7,098 bases of DNA, taken from positions 1-7,098 of the forward strand of contig CAAFXA010000040.1 in assembly GCA_900766865.1 (NCBI GenBank), read 5' to 3'. Below, piece after piece: positions 6,010 through 7,098 of the stretch. Position 1 is the stretch's first letter, and each line of letters starts with the position of its first letter. The notes below the pieces were generated by a model. It was not told where the DNA came from and did no database searches. It was given only the letters and a program-made list of their open reading frames with translations. The position numbers were made by a program, and so were the translations under genes. The stretch comes from an uncultured Akkermansia sp. (GTDB lineage: Bacteria; Verrucomicrobiota; Verrucomicrobiia; Verrucomicrobiales; Akkermansiaceae).

Positions 6010-7098
6010 ATGTTATTAGGTCATTTTCTACAATACATCGCGCAGCAGAACCTCGCCCCTGCCAACGCAGACACGCTAGCACCGGGAAGCGTGGTGGCAG
6101 CAGTGGGCAACCTGCAGCAGATCAAAGACACCGGGCTGCCCTGTCTGCTGCGCTTCGGCGTGGTGGTCAACGCTCAGGAAATTATCTACCAATGCTGCGA
6201 GACGGAATCAGATAAAGTTCCTGAAAAACCTGAATTCCTCATCAAAAGGATTTCCCTTGAAGAGTTTGCAGGAGAAGGGACAGAACTCTACACCCTGGAT
6301 ACCCAGGACAAATACAAGCCGGACAGAGTGCTGATGGCTGCACAAATGCGCGAAGGCATCTGCTATTACTGCCTCCGCAGTTACCCCGGGGATGATTTTG
6401 TAGCAGAATGCCTGACCGGGCTTTCACATGAAGAACTGGTGGAACAGGAGCCCAGAACCGGGCAGCACTGGTGGACCCCGCTGCAGATGACGCTGCGGCA
6501 GGGTCTGAAATGGCTGGGGGTCGATGTCCCGCAAGGCTGGTTACCGGATGCCGCTGATGTGCAGGTATTTGATCAGACCCACCACGGAATCGCTATTGAA
6601 GGTGATCAGGTCATCCACTTCTCCACCCGCCGTGTCCCGGATGAATCCAACCGCATTAAAGCTGACAGTCTGAAAGAATTTCGCAGCATCGGAGACAATG
6701 AATCCAGCGGGTCTGCTGTAAAATACAAGGTTGAAACACCAGAGCAGAGATTGACGAGCCGCAACCGAGCGGTGTGGGTATTCTGCCATGCCGACTCATG
6801 GGGGGGGTACAACCTCATGGATAACAACTGTGAACACTTCAGCCGCTACTGCCGCGCCGGGAAGAAGGAATCTAGGCAGGTCATTGCGGCAGCATTGGGA
6901 GCACTCGGGGCGCTGATGACCTCGCTTCCCCGCTCTATGCCATTCCGTCCGCTCATCATTGCTCTGGGTCTCATCATAAAAAACGCCCCCATCGTGCTTG
7001 GCAGGCCTGAAGCGGCAAAAGAAGAACTCCACAGACTGACAGCAGAAGCAAAAGAGGCGCTTGCTGCATATGGAGATAAAGCCGCGTTCTTTACTGAA
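6010..7098 (+). CDS. Tandem LRAT-domain protein, 3'-truncated by window edge
   Basis: The ATG at 6010 opens a frame of 363 codons that reaches the window end without a stop. It is the first ATG, GTG or TTG in this frame after the preceding gene. Residues 191-204 (HHGIAI...VIHF) and NCEHF at 273-277 are the catalytic signature of the LRAT/HRASLS branch of the NlpC/P60 papain-like fold. H191 and H203 are 12 residues apart, as are H23 and H35 of human PLAAT3, and C274 is the predicted nucleophile. Known members form an acyl-thioester on the cysteine and hydrolyse or transfer phospholipid acyl chains, though bacterial members could act on other amides or esters. Residues 24-137 look like a degenerate copy of the same domain. 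After the catalytic domain, residues 291-303 and 312-331 are hydrophobic and suggest membrane attachment, followed by a charged Ala-rich helix. The gene follows three GTPases on the same strand after a 125-nt gap, so it may be co-expressed or have its own promoter. Confidence 0.88.
   Translation, partial: MLLGHFLQYIAQQNLAPANADTLAPGSVVAAVGNLQQIKDTGLPCLLRFGVVVNAQEIIYQCCETESDKVPEKPEFLIKRISLEEFAGEGTELYTLDTQDKYKPDRVLMAAQMREGICYYCLRSYPGDDFVAECLTGLSHEELVEQEPRTGQHWWTPLQMTLRQGLKWLGVDVPQGWLPDAADVQVFDQTHHGIAIEGDQVIHFSTRRVPDESNRIKADSLKEFRSIGDNESSGSAVKYKVETPEQRLTSRNRAVWVFCHADSWGGYNLMDNNCEHFSRYCRAGKKESRQVIAAALGALGALMTSLPRSMPFRPLIIALGLIIKNAPIVLGRPEAAKEELHRLTAEAKEALAAYGDKAAFFTE
6079..6420 (+). repeat. Degenerate N-terminal LRAT-like copy (residues 24-137)
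   Basis: This part aligns by eye with the catalytic half. FGVVVNAQEIIY (49-60) matches HGIAIEGDQVIH (192-203) without gaps, KRISLEEF (79-86) matches KADSLKEF (217-224), and GDDFVAECLTG (127-137) matches CEHFSRYCRAG (274-284). At the catalytic positions R48 replaces H191, Y60 replaces H203 and G127 replaces C274, so it cannot be active by the usual mechanism. It may be a structural, regulatory or ligand-binding pseudo-domain. Confidence 0.6.
6547..6861 (+). repeat. Catalytic LRAT copy (residues 180-284)
   Basis: This is the second, intact copy of the domain, with predicted catalytic H191 (codon 6580-6582), H203 (6616-6618) and C274 (6829-6831) in the motif NNCEHF. The tail CRAGKKES directly after the motif is typical of LRAT-family proteins, where a basic stretch leads into the membrane-associated C-terminus. 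Confidence 0.75.

Noticed and set aside
5961..6215. 84-codon + strand frame starting in the intergenic hairpins
   Set aside because: It overlaps the LRAT gene in another frame, starts inside a palindrome, and its product is a Ala/Arg/Gly-rich shadow with no motif.
1..7098. CRISPR array, transposase, integrase, tRNA or rRNA
   Set aside because: No regularly spaced repeats, no recombinase motifs and no structured RNA signatures were seen on either strand.

Overview
The window holds four genes, all on the + strand: three consecutive, distinct GTPases of dynamin-like type, followed by a gene for a membrane-linked LRAT-fold (papain-like H-H-C) enzyme. The first and last genes run off the window ends. 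Base composition is near half G+C by eye. No rRNA, tRNA, insertion sequence or CRISPR array was seen. The sequence is clearly bacterial (tight operon, prokaryotic dynamin-like proteins). The three visible starts all lack a Shine-Dalgarno sequence, which would fit Bacteroidota or some Verrucomicrobiota, but I cannot assign a taxon with confidence.

Layout: 1-1675 is the 3' part of GTPase A, entering before its DTPG (G3) motif. 1694-3475 is GTPase B (593 aa), with a complete P-loop, DTPG and a hydrophobic segment in its C-terminal half. 3491-5884 is GTPase C (797 aa), with a P-loop, DCPG, a large insertion inside the G domain, a coiled coil and a hydrophobic segment near the C-terminus. The gaps A-B and B-C are only 18 and 15 nt, so the three are very likely co-transcribed. 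A 125-nt gap with several inverted repeats (5885-6009) follows. From 6010 to the window end lies an LRAT-domain protein (363 residues visible, no stop). It has the full H...H...NCEHF catalytic set, an upstream degenerate copy of the same domain, and a hydrophobic C-terminal region.

How they may work together (inference): three non-identical dynamin-like GTPases in a row resemble in outline the LeoA/LeoB/LeoC dynamins of enterotoxigenic E. coli and the LeoA/LeoBC-based 'Eleos' anti-phage system. Such proteins assemble on and remodel membranes. The neighbouring LRAT protein belongs to a fold whose animal members (PLAAT, LRAT) transfer or hydrolyse acyl chains of phospholipids. A plausible reading is a membrane-acting, possibly defensive module, with the GTPases as sensor/remodelling machinery and the LRAT protein as lipid-modifying effector. 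The coupling of LRAT to three dynamin-like genes is the most interesting feature of the window.
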